64,000 nucleotides of DNA from Achatina immaculata (taxonomy: Eukaryota; Mollusca; Gastropoda; Stylommatophora; Achatinidae), in NCBI GenBank assembly GCA_009760885.1, contig CM019691.1, positions 32,054,814-32,118,813 of the forward strand, in the 5' to 3' direction. The position numbers and the translations under genes are program-made. Every line of letters begins with the position of its first letter. Within the stretch, counting starts at the first letter, position 1. Below are positions 22,801 through 36,763 of this stretch, in pieces. The notes beneath the pieces are model-generated. The model saw nothing but the letters and a program-made list of their open reading frames with translations, searched no databases and was not told where the DNA came from.

Positions 22801-25800
22801 AAACGACGAAGTTAAATGTTTCGTAGTGAAAAGAATTAGGCGTTTGGTAAATGGAAAGGTGGAAATTAGGCGTATGGTTTAAAACACACACATACACAGA
22901 GATGTGGAGAGAGAGAGGGGGGAGAGGAAGAGAAGTGTAATAAGAGAGAGAAAGGTGTCATCAGAGAGAGAAAGAAAGGAAGTGTCAGGAGAGAGAAAGA
23001 GAGGGAGAAAGAGAATTGTCATTTGAGAGAGAGAGTAGAAAGAGAGTACCAATAGGTAGAGAGTATCAGTAAAGAGAGAGAGAGAAAGAGAGGGGGATAT
23101 CAGTAGATCAGTGTGTTATTAGAGAGAAAGAGATAGAGAGGGAGAAAAGTATAATATAAATAGTTTGTGAATCATATATTGCTGAATAGTTCCATTTGTA
23201 TTGAAGCTTACAGATGCTCTTTGATTAACACATCACAGGTTTCACAAAACTTTACCACTCCGAGGAAATGTTCACCGAATTCCTTTATTTTGACAAATAA
23301 GTTCAAGATGTATTGTTGATAACATCACTTGGATTGAACCTTTTAATCATTTGTTAACAATCATCAAACTCTATCATATTCTACATGCAGTATTTCTCAA
23401 ACTTTCTCAACTTCACAGTATTATATCAGATCTGCAACACGTGATCAACTAGTTTCTCGTAAAAAATCACCCTGCTCAAAGTTCCAAAAGTATCAAATAT
23501 TCTTAATCACTTGAACCACTTGAAACACATCTTCAGTCTAATACTGCTTCTGATTCTATAGCGTTTTGTTCTCTTTCTTGTTCTTCTATACTTCTCCGAT
23601 CGTTCTCTTGTCTGTTTGATTCTCTCTGACAGTCTTCCTCTGCCGTCTGAACCGGCCTTCGTTACTGACCGTCTTTGGTCGGACGATCGTCCCTCTCTGT
23701 CTGTTGTTCTTCTCTGATCATCTGATTTTCTCTGATTGTCCGTCATTCAAACTGCCCCGTGACTTATATGTCGTAAGTCAGATGTCCAATAGGCCATGCC
23801 TCTAAATATTTAATTGGTCAGCTGGGCGAGTTGGTCACTCCTTTATTTAAAAACCAAGTGCAATAGCGCCCTAACGCTAATAGGTGTCATGCATGTCAGA
23901 TGCGTCAGTTCAGTCTATACAATTGTCATTTAGCTAAGTCATTATCTTGCTCTTTCATGACGGAGGTTTTATTGTGTCTTCGCTTTTCATTGTGTCTGTC
24001 ATTTCTATTCATCTTTTCTATTCTGTTTACTTGTGTCAGTATCCTGTCATACTAGTGTCATGGAAGTTTGTTTTTCTATGTTGCTGTAATTTTCCTATTT
24101 CCTTTTTTCTGTTGCTAGTAGATATTACTATTATGCCTACAATATATTCATAATCATATTCATTAGTAATAATAATAACAACTATAATCATTACTTACAA
24201 GGCCATGCTACAAAGTATTAGAAAGGAGAGAAAGAGAGGAGTGTCATTAGAGAGAGAAGTATAAGGAGAGAGAAATGTCAGTAGAGAGAACTAAAGGTGT
24301 CATTATAGAGAGAGAGAAAGAGAGAGAAAAGAAGTGTCAGTAGAGAGAGAATTGTCAATGGAGAGAGAATTCTCAGTATTAAGAGAGAGCATAAACAGAG
24401 AGAGAGAGAAAGAGAAATATCTGTTAAATTTTTAATATCTGCAGGAAAAAAATAAAAGGACACTGGCTGCATACTGCCATCCTCCTCCTCCTCCTCTTTT
24501 CTCCCCCCCCCCCAAAAAAAAAAGTCAGCCCCTTTCCTCTGTTCCCAGTTTTAAATATGCTAGAAACAAAAAGGACAGATGTTGGCGAGCAGCAGTTGTC
24601 TGGGTCTGTGAACCGTAACTGGCTAGGACACTTGTCATACCTTGAAGAGACGATCTGTAAAAGAAACTGCCACGAACACTTGTAGCCCTTGCCACCAAGG
24701 CGGGGATCGATGTATTGTTGCCATGGCTGTAGAGTTATGCCAAGAAACTTTCTTGCCCATGGTAAATCAGTAAAGTAACCCTGACAGTTTGGATGCTCTT
24801 CTCAGTGTGTGCGTGTAATATCTTCTTCACTACGGAAAGTACTACAGGGAGATATTTCATGCTCAGCATGGTGAGCTTTTGAAATGTATCAGGGAAACGA
24901 AGCATATGAAGATTTGGGAATCAGGTAGATGTAGAAGAATACAAGAATTAAATTTGAGAGGAAACAATGAAAGAAAACAGAGGTATTGCTTGAAAAATGC
25001 TCTGTAAAATAAGACTGTCCATCTTGCCAGCCTGACCCCTTTCACGGTCCATCTTGCCAGCCTGACCCCTTTCACGGTCCATCTTGCCAGCCTGACCCCT
25101 TTCATGGTCCATCTTGCCAGCCTGACCCCTTTCAAAGTCCATATTGCCATCCTGACCCCTTTCATGGTCTATCTTGCCAAGCTGGTTCCTTTCACTGTCT
25201 GTCTTGCCAGCCTGACCCCTTTCACAGTTCATCTTGCCAGCCTGACCCTTTTCACAGTCCGTCTTGCCAGCCTGACAGTTTTCACAGTCTATCTTGCCAG
25301 CCAGACAGCTTTCACAGTCCATCTTGCCAAGCTCGTTCCTTTCACGGTACATCTTGCCATGCTGGTTCCTGTCTCTGTGGATCTTGCCAAGCCGATTTTT
25401 GCCTATTTTTTGTATGTTTGTGTTTGTGTGCCCATCTGAATGGTTGTCTTCCATGTGCTCCTATATATATATATATATATTTCAGTGGGGGCTGCCTGTG
25501 GTATGATTTTCAGTATATTGTTATGCCCTTTGCCATGACCAAGGTATTGTCATATTTCATTACTTCATTGTCTTCTTGCTGTTTTGATAAATCACAGTAA
25601 TTTGACCCCAAAACACAGAAAAGTCAAAGAAACAGCATTTAAGACATCATTTGATTACATTGTAGACCATAGGCTGTATGGTGGGGGGGGGTGTTCCAGA
25701 GCAAGAGAGGGTGGAGCCGTTTGATATTGATCTGGTAATCTCTTGCTTTTTTTCGCAAGCCAGGGAAACAATTATTTGCTATTGTACACTCCTCAATCTG

Positions 25801-28800
25801 GCCATTGATTTGCCATTTGTCCGCTCTTCACTGTGCGGCTGTTGCATCCTGAAGAGATGAAGAAAACATGTTGGTTATTCAAGCCTAACAAAGAAAGAGG
25901 GGAAAAGAGCATCGATTTTCCAGATGAGTTTTTCAAGTTCGTAACATGGGGGGGGGGGGGAGGTACGGGTGTCATGGTAGAGGGCAGTCAGGAGAGTGGA
26001 GGCATATGCTCTAAGAATATGAGAATGAGAGAGAGACACTGGTGTTTTATGCTGCATTCTCACCAATTAATTAATCATGTAACTCACAGTGTGTCATTGG
26101 TGTTTTGAAACACGTGATTATCTTATTAATATTTCATGTTTGTATGAATGTGTTAACAACTTACTTGTACAAAAAATATGTATATATATATTTTCTTTTC
26201 TTTTTTTTCTCTTTACACCTGTCATTTCATCTGAAGCTGTTGAACTAATTGTCTTTCTTACTCAGTGCATCCATAAACCGGTGAAACTAGTATGATTTGT
26301 TGCAAAATTAGAATCTCAAGTTTAAGCATAGAAATGCAGTTTCTGTAGATTACTGGAGTATCACATGACATTTAATTTATGTATCAAGTAAAAAGTTAAC
26401 ACAGAACTTTGTATCGTCAGAGTATATTCCAGTTGTTATGATGAAAGCCTTCACCATGGACAGTAGAGTAATAATTTCCTTTAAAAAAAATGTACTGTAA
26501 CTATGAATGTGATGTGGACTTCACAGATCAGATAGAACAGAAAACACGCATATGGAGTCAGTAGGCTGCTCCAGTTTGAGGGTAACCACTATTTTTCCAC
26601 TGTCCGAGTCACACACTTCATCCAAAACTGCATCCAAATCGTGATCACATCCATAGCCATGATATAAAAGACCATATAACAAGAGAAATTCTAAACAAAA
26701 GCACATGTATTCCTGAAAAGAAAAATTTAGCAAGAGAGTGGTTGAGAGTTCGAGTTCATACCTATTGTAGACATGAGCATTCAAATTTGAGACTAGACCT
26801 TATACACTAAGGACACAGATAACTATTGATTTAGGTGATGTTCTTTACAGAAAAGTTGCTATCTTTATATACTGCTTTCTTTGTACTTCGCCTTAAACAA
26901 AATAATTAAGTTTGGCAAACATCTGATCACATGTAATCATCTTGAGAAAAAAAGAGCGGGTTCAGATTTCACTGTGCAGCATATTCCTCATCTCCTTGAC
27001 ATTCTTGTTTGAGCATGTGGCAGATACAAGCCTGGAGAAAATTCTACATGGAAAATAATTGCATAAAGGTGTAATATCATTTGTAGGGGGGATACTAAGA
27101 CCAGAATTGAAGATGGGTTGCTAGGACCAGAATTGAACACAGAGAGGATACTAGGACCAGAATTTTTCACAGAGGGGATACTAGGGCCAGAATTGAACAC
27201 AGAGGGGATACTAGGACCAGAATTGAACACATAGAGGATACTAGGACCAGAATTGAACACATAGAGGATACTAGGGCCAGAATTGAATACATAGAGGATA
27301 CTAGGGCCAGAATTGAACACAGAGGGGATACTAGGACCAGAATTGAACACATAGAGGACATTAGGGCCAGAATTGAACACATAGAGGATACTAGGACCAG
27401 AATTGAACACATAGAGGATACTAGGACCAGAATTGAATACAGAGGGGATACTAGGACCAGAATTGAATACAGAGGGGATACTAGGACCAGAATTGAACAC
27501 ATAGAGGAGATTAGGGCCAGAATTGAACACATAGAGGATACTAGGGCCAGAATTGAACACATAGAGGATACTAGGACCAGAATTGAACACATAGAGGACA
27601 CTAGGGCCAGAATTGAACACATAGAGGATACTAGAACCAGAATTGAACACATAGAGAAAACTAGGACCAGAATTGAACACATAGAGGATACTAGGAGCAG
27701 AATTGAACACATAGAGGATACTATTCATTCATTCATTCATTTGCATGTCCCTTGCGGAACTTTGCCTCCCTAACAGCACTCCTGTAGGCCTCTCAGTTGT
27801 GAGCAAGATGGCCTGCTGCTGATGCATCCATTTGCAGATCATCAATGATATCTTGCAGCCATCTTCCCCTTGGTCTTCTTCTCTTTCTTTTTCCCATTAT
27901 ATACCCTTCCAAGACGGTCTTCTCTAGATTATCATGACGTTTAATGTGTCTAAAATATGTAAGTTTTCTCTGTTTAATCCTCTTTACTAGCCAACCTTCT
28001 TCAGTATTAAGTTCTTGTAGTATGGATATATTTGTTCTTTTTTGTGTCCATGATATTTGAAGAACTCTTCTGAGGATACTAGGACCAGAATTGAACACAT
28101 AGATATAAGATACTAGGACCTGAATTGAACACATAGATATAAGATACTAGGACCAGAATTGAACACATAGATATAAGATACTAGGACCTGAATTGAACAC
28201 ATAGATATAAGATACTAGGACCAGAATTGAACACATAGATATAAGATACTAGGACCAGAATTGAAGGGGGGGGGAGAAATACTAGGACCAGAATTGAGCA
28301 CAGGAGATACTGTTAGAATTTAAGATAGAAGACCCAGACACAAAGAGACAGAACTTTGCATCAAGTACACTCTTTATTGTTACTGTAGTCAGTCTTACAA
28401 ATCCATCCAGTACTGGTAGAGTCAACCATGAGAGAATCTGTTCAGTAAAGTAGTGTTTTTCAAGTTTTCATAACTACCTGCTTCACAACTTTCTTCTACT
28501 TATGGTGAATTAGAGCCATTGTAACAATGTCACACTTCAGTGGCTGGAGAGATTTCAGTAAAAAATTCAGTTACTTTAAACAAAGTTTTCACCCTTGTTG
28601 TAACAAGAAAAACTTGGTGCTTTTCTTGTCTTTTTAAACTTAGAATAATTTCATGCTAAATCTGCTAGTAATTTGTGTATTCTGAAGATTTAGCAAGAAC
28701 AATGCAGAGATAAGACAGATTAAAATTGTATAGTTTCTTTACCCTGGTAATTTTGCATGCTTTGGGGCATGTCAGATTCTATGCAGATGCAAATGAATTT

Positions 28801-31800
28801 GGTTATATCTTATTTATATGCACTGGATAGGATGGTATGAGGGAAGAAAACATCATGAGGAGTCATCATCATCGCCTTTCACTTCCTTGAGAGCATAGGC
28901 CATGGATAAAGGCTCTCCAGTCATCCCTGTTCTTTGAATTATTCTCTCTGCTTCCTTCCATGTGCATCCTTTGTCTCTGAGCATTATCATAATTTCTCTT
29001 CTCCAAGTAAGTCTAGGTCTTCCTCTTTTTCTATTTCCTTGAGGATTCCATGTTAGTACCTGTCTTGCTATGCTGGTGTCAGGTTTCCTCAGAGTGTGGC
29101 CAATCCACCTCCACTTCTTAGACATGATTTGTAGGTTCATAGGTTCTTGTCCTGCTCTTTCCCAGACCTCCTCATTCCTGATCTTGTCCTGCCATTTAAT
29201 GTTTAAAGCCCTCCTGAAGAAGTAGTTAATGAATGTTTGTATCCTGTCGTATTGTCTTGGTCATAACCCATGTCTCTGAACCATATAGTAGGACAGTCTT
29301 TATGTAGTTAATAGAAATTAATCTTAAACTATAGGAAATTTGCCCATTTGCCCATTGTTGTGGGGAGAGATTTCAGTAAAAAATTCAGTTACTTTAAACA
29401 AAGTTTTCACCCTTGTTGTAACAAGAAAAACTTGGTGCTTTTCTTGTCTTTTTAAACTTAGAATAATTTCATGCTAAATCTGCTAGTAATTTGTGTATTC
29501 TGAAGATTTAGCAAGAACAATGCAGAGATAAGACAGATTAAAATTGTATAGTTTCTTTACCCTGGTAATTTTGCATGCTTTGGGGCATGTCAGATTCTAT
29601 GCAGATGCAAATGAATTTGGTTATATCTTATTTATATGCACTGGATAGGATGGTATGAGGGAAGAAAACATCATGAGGAGTCATCATCATCGCCTTTCAC
29701 TTCCTTGAGAGCATAGGCCATGGATAAAGGCTCTCCAGTCATCCCTGTTCTTTGAATTATTCTCTCTGCTTCCTTCCATGTGCATCCTTTGTCTCTGAGC
29801 ATTATCATAATTTCTCTTCTCCAAGTAAGTCTAGGTCTTCCTCTTTTTCTATTTCCTTGAGGATTCCATGTTAGTACCTGTCTTGCTATGCTGGTGTCAG
29901 GTTTCCTCAGAGTGTGGCCAATCCACCTCCACTTCTTAGACATGATTTGTAGGTTCATAGGTTCTTGTCCTGCTCTTTCCCAGACCTCCTCATTCCTGAT
30001 CTTGTCCTGCCATTTAATGTTTAAAGCCCTCCTGAAGAAGTAGTTAATGAATGTTTGTATCCTGTCGTATTGTCTTGGTCATAACCCATGTCTCTGAACC
30101 ATATAGTAGGACAGTCTTTATGTAGTTAATAGAAATTAATCTTAAACTATAGGAAATTTGCCCATTTGCCCATTGTTGTGGGGAAACATTTCAGGTCCAA
30201 GTATAACGAACAAAGATCAGCCATATGTAACAGTTTGTGTGTATAATGTGTGTGTTCATAAATGTATATGATTTATTTATTGATTGGACCTGAGATTCCT
30301 CATGAAGATTTATATCTTTTGTGTAGTGTTTCTATGTTGATGTTGTTCTAGCTACATTTTTTTTTCTCTTTTAATGTCGCATGTATCTTGTATTATTATT
30401 TAATTATTTTTATTGTCTTTTATCAGTCATTCTAGTTACAGTGAAATTATAATCCCTACATATTTCACTACTTCCTAGTATCTGTTAGTATTTATCAGTG
30501 TCAAGGTAAAAAAAAAAAAAGACACAGACTGAAAGTATTCATTTCTGCAGCAGGTTCACAGACTTGTATTAGTATCATTTAATTATGTTATGTTATGCTA
30601 TTTAAGTCAGTCTAGATGGTTGTCTTTTGATTTCTTTCTTTTCATGGGCTCTTTTAATAGCTTGCTGAGATATAGGTAAATTAACTAAAACTCAGTTTAA
30701 GAGTTTGAAGCTCTTGGTGTGTGAATGTTTAGATTAGAGAGATGATAGTGTTACGGTGAACCATACTGGGCACAGTGTCCTCTTTCTGCAAACATATATC
30801 TCTTAGTGAACAGAATATGCACTTTGGCTTACACGGTAGGGATCAGTGTCTTTTGTGCAAGGGTTTCTCAGCAGGGTCTGTTCGGCCTACCACACAGCTG
30901 CATGCCAAATATCTGGGAGCCACAGATAAAAAGAGACACAAATCATTATTCTGTAATAAAAGCACCTAGAGGGGAGAGATTATACAAAAAATTTTAGTAC
31001 ACAAAGAGGGGTGATGAGCAGTAAAAAATTCTAGAATTTGTTTATTAGTGAGCTTTTGGAGTGTTTTGCATGAATTTTAAAAAAAAAGGCACCATTTTTT
31101 TTCCCCTCCCTGTCGTAAATGAAACAAATGTTAACAAGATCTCCACCGCAGCATCATCTGCCAAGAGTTTCAAGCCCACTGTTTACAGTAAACATATAGA
31201 AACTCACAAGACAGTTTAAAAATGTACAATAGTAATGTTGCTTGAATGTTTATGTAAAATGAGGTCTCACATATTGTCATTTAATGATAGTGTTTTTACG
31301 TTATACACCTTGATTAAATTTGACCTTGTGTCATCTTTTTCAGTGTTAAGCATGCCACTTATGTACATGTGCATGTAAATACTTGTATCATTTAAAAGGT
31401 CACTTAAGAAGCTAGAGATGAGAAAACATTATTCCAGTTATTATAATGAAGTAGTCATCATAGATGGCAGAATAATAATTTTCTGTGTTAAGAAATTTCC
31501 TGCAGCTATATGCAGTGTAGATTTCAAGCACTGCCTCAGATAACAAACATGATTAACTTTTTGTGACCATTTGTGAAAGGTTTCTCAAACAAACTGATAT
31601 TGATGTTCCAGTCTTGTGTCAAAAATGTCCAGATAAGAGTCTACTTCAGTAAATGATAAAAAAGAATGTCTAGATAAGAGTCTACTTCAGTAGATGATAA
31701 AAAGAATGTCTAGATGTCTACTTCAGTGGATGATAAAAAAGAATGCCTAGATAAGAGTTTACTTCAGTAGATGATAAAAACGTATACAGTTATTGATAGT

Positions 31801-34800
31801 ATGATAATAACGAGAGCAGTAATGGCTGAATCGATATCCACATGGCTTCTGAGATTGGAATTGGTGGATTTCATCTGCACAGTTGCTGTTTCTGTTATGC
31901 CTGGGTCCATGTTGGTGTGCTACAGAGTTTGTGCACCATTCTGAGATCCCCCTTCCAGTGAGGAGATGGTGCACCACACATAGGAACTGTGCCCAGAGTG
32001 CAGTGATGTAACATTTCAGGATAATTTACAGTCCATTGTAAGGTTCAGGAATTTTAACAATTAGGATGCTGCAGTTTGTAAAACCATTTATACAGGAATG
32101 AAAATAAGAGAATCCCTAGTCGGTAGCTGGCTTTTAAGATGTGTGTCTTTATGGTGTTAATGTGCACATTTATTGAAATAATTTCTCATAACTATTATTG
32201 TTGAGATACTTAATTGATATTGATGATACAAGAATACAGATAATAATGTATGCATTGTGAAAAATGTAGAATTTTTTTTTTTTTTTAAATTTGGCTTCTT
32301 GAAATCTGGTGTCCTCAGAGAAGTAACTTAGTATGCGTATATCTTAGCCAGAGTGCAAGAGAAAAAACAATTAATCTCCATAAAACTTTTCATCATAACT
32401 TTCATTCTATGAAGTATTAGCAAAGGAAACCATTGCAGTTTTTGTCTTGAAGCTAGAAGAGCAGTATTTCTGTATAAAGCAGTGTCAGTCACACTTGTTT
32501 TGCAGTTCTTAATTTGGTAAGGAAATCAAGAGAGTTATGGATCTTAGGTCATAGACAGAACTGTGAACTGTGCTACCACCACTGCACTTTCACTGAATTG
32601 AATGCTATATTTGAGTGCTGCATTGACTTATACAGGGGTATAATTTTATTTAGATGATACTGGGAAATGAAATGAGGTAGTTTTACTGGACATGAATTTG
32701 ATTGAGCATTTGCTCTATAATTGCCTGTTTAAGGAAACTCAAGTAGCACAATGTACTGAATGAAAGAAGTGTGAATAACTTTTGTCTGTAATTTGTATAA
32801 CATTTGTTATACATACCAATTTTTACCTTTACCCTATATTCATAAAAGTTTCATGAAGCAAATGGGTTATTAAAAAAAAGGGAAATAATTACTTCATGCA
32901 GTTTTGTCATGAATTCATATACTATTATTTTAAAAATAAATTACATAACAAGGAAGAGGAAATAAAATAACATCTCAAGTATATAAAACAGATAAAATAA
33001 AACTATAAATGCATTCTGCAGCAAGTCTTCACAGGTTAAACCACGAATAGGAAATTGTTTATCTATAGAATATCAGATCACTAGCCTTCTCAACAGAAGA
33101 GAATGTGACATGTGCATGGCATTGCCACAGTCATGATAAAATGAAGAAGCCCTGTTTTATGGCCTTGGGGCATAAAGGGGATAAGATGTTTGTGGCCACA
33201 TTTTCCTGTGATTGGTCAGCACACTAGAACAGTGGTTCTGAAGCTTTTTCAGGTCATGGACCCATGAAAACAAGGATAATTTGCCATAGTTGCACACCAC
33301 CACCAACACACCCCCCCCCCCCCCCCCATATTCTGCATAATCTGTGCTTGCTCTATCAATTACCACAAGATCCAGATTGGGAATCATTGCATAAGAAGAT
33401 GATGTGGTCAATATTACACCTGTCTCTTTTTCCTTTTTTTCAGCTCTAAGAGGTGCCCAATTTTATAGTTTGACTTGACAGAGGCACCACTGAGCATTAC
33501 TGTGAGAGAATGCATAAACTTCTTTGCTGCTCAGACAGTGATGAAACACATTTTGTTCATGAAGTCTATTTGTTTGTGATCTACAGGCCCAGAAAGAGCT
33601 ATGAAAATGTGGTGAGATGCCGAGACAAGTTGGTGTATGTGAAAGAGGAGCATGAGTTTGGTCTCCTCCCTCAGCCACTACACATTGGTCAGTATTACAT
33701 GCTAGAAAAACAGGATTTCCAACTGCCATATGACATTTGGTGGCAACATATTCACCAGCAGGTTTGTAGCACAAAGAAAGAAGTCCAGATAATTTAGTTA
33801 GTTAGTGATGCTCTTCGTTGGCCTTTTCTTACGCTGAAATTTCATTACTGAGATATTTCAAAACATCTCAGATAAGGTTCCATGGTGATATTAAAAACAA
33901 AATTATGAAATTGCTGGACACGTACAAATAATTTAATGCTTTCACTTGCTAGAAGAACACAACCACATTTTTTTTTTCTGCCTTACCTGCTAGTTCTGTT
34001 TTGTGTTGTGCTTTTTTTTTTTTAAATTTAAAATTTCGTAGGCATCACCACGACCACCAATGTGATCTTTTTTTTTTGTTTGTGTGGGTGGTAATTCTTC
34101 TGTATTTAGCAGATGATCATTCTTCTCCATTTTGTAGGTGATAACTCTTTTTCATTTTACAGGCTGCTATTCTTCACTTTATTGTGGCCAAGCATTTTTT
34201 TATCCATTTTGTGCATCGTTGATAAATCCTCCCCCCCCCCAAGATCATGTAGTCAGTACTTTCAGATGTTTCTCCCTGTCTTGAATAAATGCTAAATAGT
34301 AAATTACTCAGCTCCACAAAGTCATAAGCCGATATTCTCTTTTAATATGTTTATCCTTGTTTCCCTAAAGGAAACTAAATTCTGCAGAAAATAATTCTTA
34401 ATCCCGCTATATAATAATGTTTATGATTGTGCACTTTGAATTGAAATGAGCGATCTGCATGCACTGAGTTTTTTTTTTCTCTGCAAGATGTTTGCATTCT
34501 CATTAAGAAGCTAATCAGCGGACTCGGATATGATGTTTTAGTTTTTACAGTATTTTATAGTCCATTATCTCCACTTTAACCAATCTCTTAAGACAGAAAA
34601 ACCTCTGTCATTCAGATCTGACATAAACTTGTGGATTCCTGTCTGGTCAAGGCTTCTCCCATGGTTATACCTTTTCTCACCGCATTTCAAACTTCTCTGG
34701 GATTTTGTTTTTGTCCCGGTTACTTCTTTGATATGGCACAGAGGATGTCACTCCTTGTGCATTCTTAGTGGCTGCCAAGGGCCATGGATGAAATGGTAAC

Positions 34801-35315
34801 GCTTAAAGTCTTTTGGGAGAGTTTTGCTTTTCTATCATACCAACCAGCATTCTACAGTAGCGGGAGAGTTTTACTCTCACATCAGTGTAACTTTGTACAT
34901 TGCAGTAGTGGAAGAGTTTTAATGACATTAATGCAACTTGGACACTTCAGTAAAAGATAACTGTTTAAGATATCTTCAGTAAATAATTTTATTGAAACAA
35001 GGCAGTGTCAAGGTGTTGATACCACATTCACAAATACATGTTTATTTTTGTTCTTTTTTTTTTCCTAAGCATTTATCTACTTCAAAAATTGCCTTTAAAA
35101 TTGTGCATATCTTTTGAATTTCTTACATGCAACATCCAATAAAGTAAATTATATCCTACGAGATTGCAGACTATATTAAAAGCTGAGGGAACAGCTGTCA
35201 CCCTCTGCTGTCTCATTAATAGGAAAGTTTTTGAGAGACATTGTACAGTCTAATTATATAGAATTTATTTGCACAAGGTAAAAATTCATATCTTAAAAAT
35301 AAATTATATATATAT

Positions 35316-35350
<35 letters not shown>

Positions 35351-36714
35351 TGAGAAAAAATCGGAAGAGGTGGAGTTTTTAATATCTTGGGTCTTTACTA
35401 ACTGATAATGGAAAATGAGGGAAATAAAAAGGACATCTATCGCTCTTCAAAAAGTAAAACAACTAAAGAAGCTGTGGAAAAGAATAGACAGAACTACAAA
35501 AGTAAGATGTTTTTTCTTTCCCATCGCAACATATGCCTGTGAGACCTGGACACTTAACAAAACAGCTGAGAAACACATAAATGCCTTTGAATGTAAATGG
35601 TACAGAAAGGTTCTTCAAATATGTACACAAAAAGAACAAATATATCCATACTACAAGAACTTAATATTGAAGAAGGTTGGCTAGTAAAGAGGATTAAACA
35701 GAGAAAACTTAAATATTTTGGACACATTAAACGTCATGATAATTTAGAGAAGACCATCTTGGAAGGGTATATATGAGGTTCATACTGAAAGTCGTGAACA
35801 AAAGTTGTTAAAAAATCAGAATTTATAGAGAAAATATAAATGTATTACCTGAATCTGCATCCTTCTCACTTCATTTAGAGGTCACATGATATCACCATCG
35901 TGTGTCATGTGACCATGCAAAGCATAAACAAAATTAGTTTTGTTTCGTCAATGTGCTGTTATTGAGTTCCTCATTAAAGAGGAAATCCTCAATGCTGAAA
36001 TTCACCAAAGATTTCAAACTTCTCTGGGATTTTGTTTTTGTCCTGGTTACTTCTTTGATATGGCACAGAGGATGTCATTCCTTGTGCATTCTTAGTGGCT
36101 GCCAAGGGCCATGGATGAAATGGTAACGCTTAAAGTCTTTTGGGAGAGTTTTGCTTTTCTATCATACCAACCAGCATTCTACAGTAGCGGGAGAGTTTTA
36201 CTCTCACACCAGTGTAACTTTGTACATTGCAGTAGTGGAAGAGTTTTAATGACATTAATGCAACTTGGACACTTCAGCAAAAGATAACTGTTTAAGATAT
36301 CTTCAGTAAATAATTTTATTGAAACAAGGCAGTGTCAAGGTGATGATACCACATTCACAAATACATGTTTATTTTTGTTCTTTTTTTTTTCCTAAGCATT
36401 TATCTACTTCAAAAATTGCCTTTAAAATTGTGCATATCTTTTGAATTTCTTGCATGCAACATCCAATAAAGTAAATTATATCCTACGAGATTGCAGACTA
36501 TATTAAAAGCTGAGGGAACAGCTGTCACCCTCTGCTGTCTCATTAATAGGAAAGTTTTTGAGAGACATTATACAGTCTAATTATATAGAATTTATTTGCA
36601 CAAGGTCAAAATTCACATCTTAAAAATAAATTATATATATTTGTGTGTGTGTATACATATATATATATATACATACATACATATATGTATACATACATAC
36701 ATACATACATATAT

Positions 36715-36763
<49 letters not shown>

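Larger units (their letters stand above)
15400..22900. other. CpG-retaining block inside intron 6
   Basis: CpG dinucleotides are frequent here while exons and other introns of the gene are CpG-poor with excess TG/CA. In molluscs gene bodies of active genes are methylated and lose CpG, so a retained block suggests germline hypomethylation. Composition was judged by eye. Confidence 0.5.
28546..30184. repeat. 818-bp tandem duplication
   Basis: 28546-29366 and 29364-30184 are essentially identical at an offset of 818 bp. Unit ends share GGGGA/GGAGA microhomology. Each unit contains one minus-strand RTE C-terminal fragment. Confidence 0.95.
12824..33586. other. Intron 6, about 20.8 kb
   Basis: Largest intron of the gene, GTGAGT...CTACAG. 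It holds most of the repeats of the window, listed individually. Stretches without individual entries (14290-14750, 15345-16600, 19190-20100, 23150-24220, 24410-25010, 25400-27090, 30185-31620, 31790-33380) showed no recognisable gene, RNA or transposon protein. A hAT-like terminus may end near 19905 and another may begin at 33230. Confidence 0.6.

Noticed and set aside
26988..27728. 246-codon minus-strand open frame of [10 protein letters not shown] repeats
   Set aside because: Product of a 30-bp minisatellite; the period of three codon multiples keeps frames open without selection.
25018..28315. Regular repeats of about 30 bp that could suggest a CRISPR array
   Set aside because: Repeats are contiguous with no unique spacers and the genome is clearly eukaryotic; these are minisatellites.
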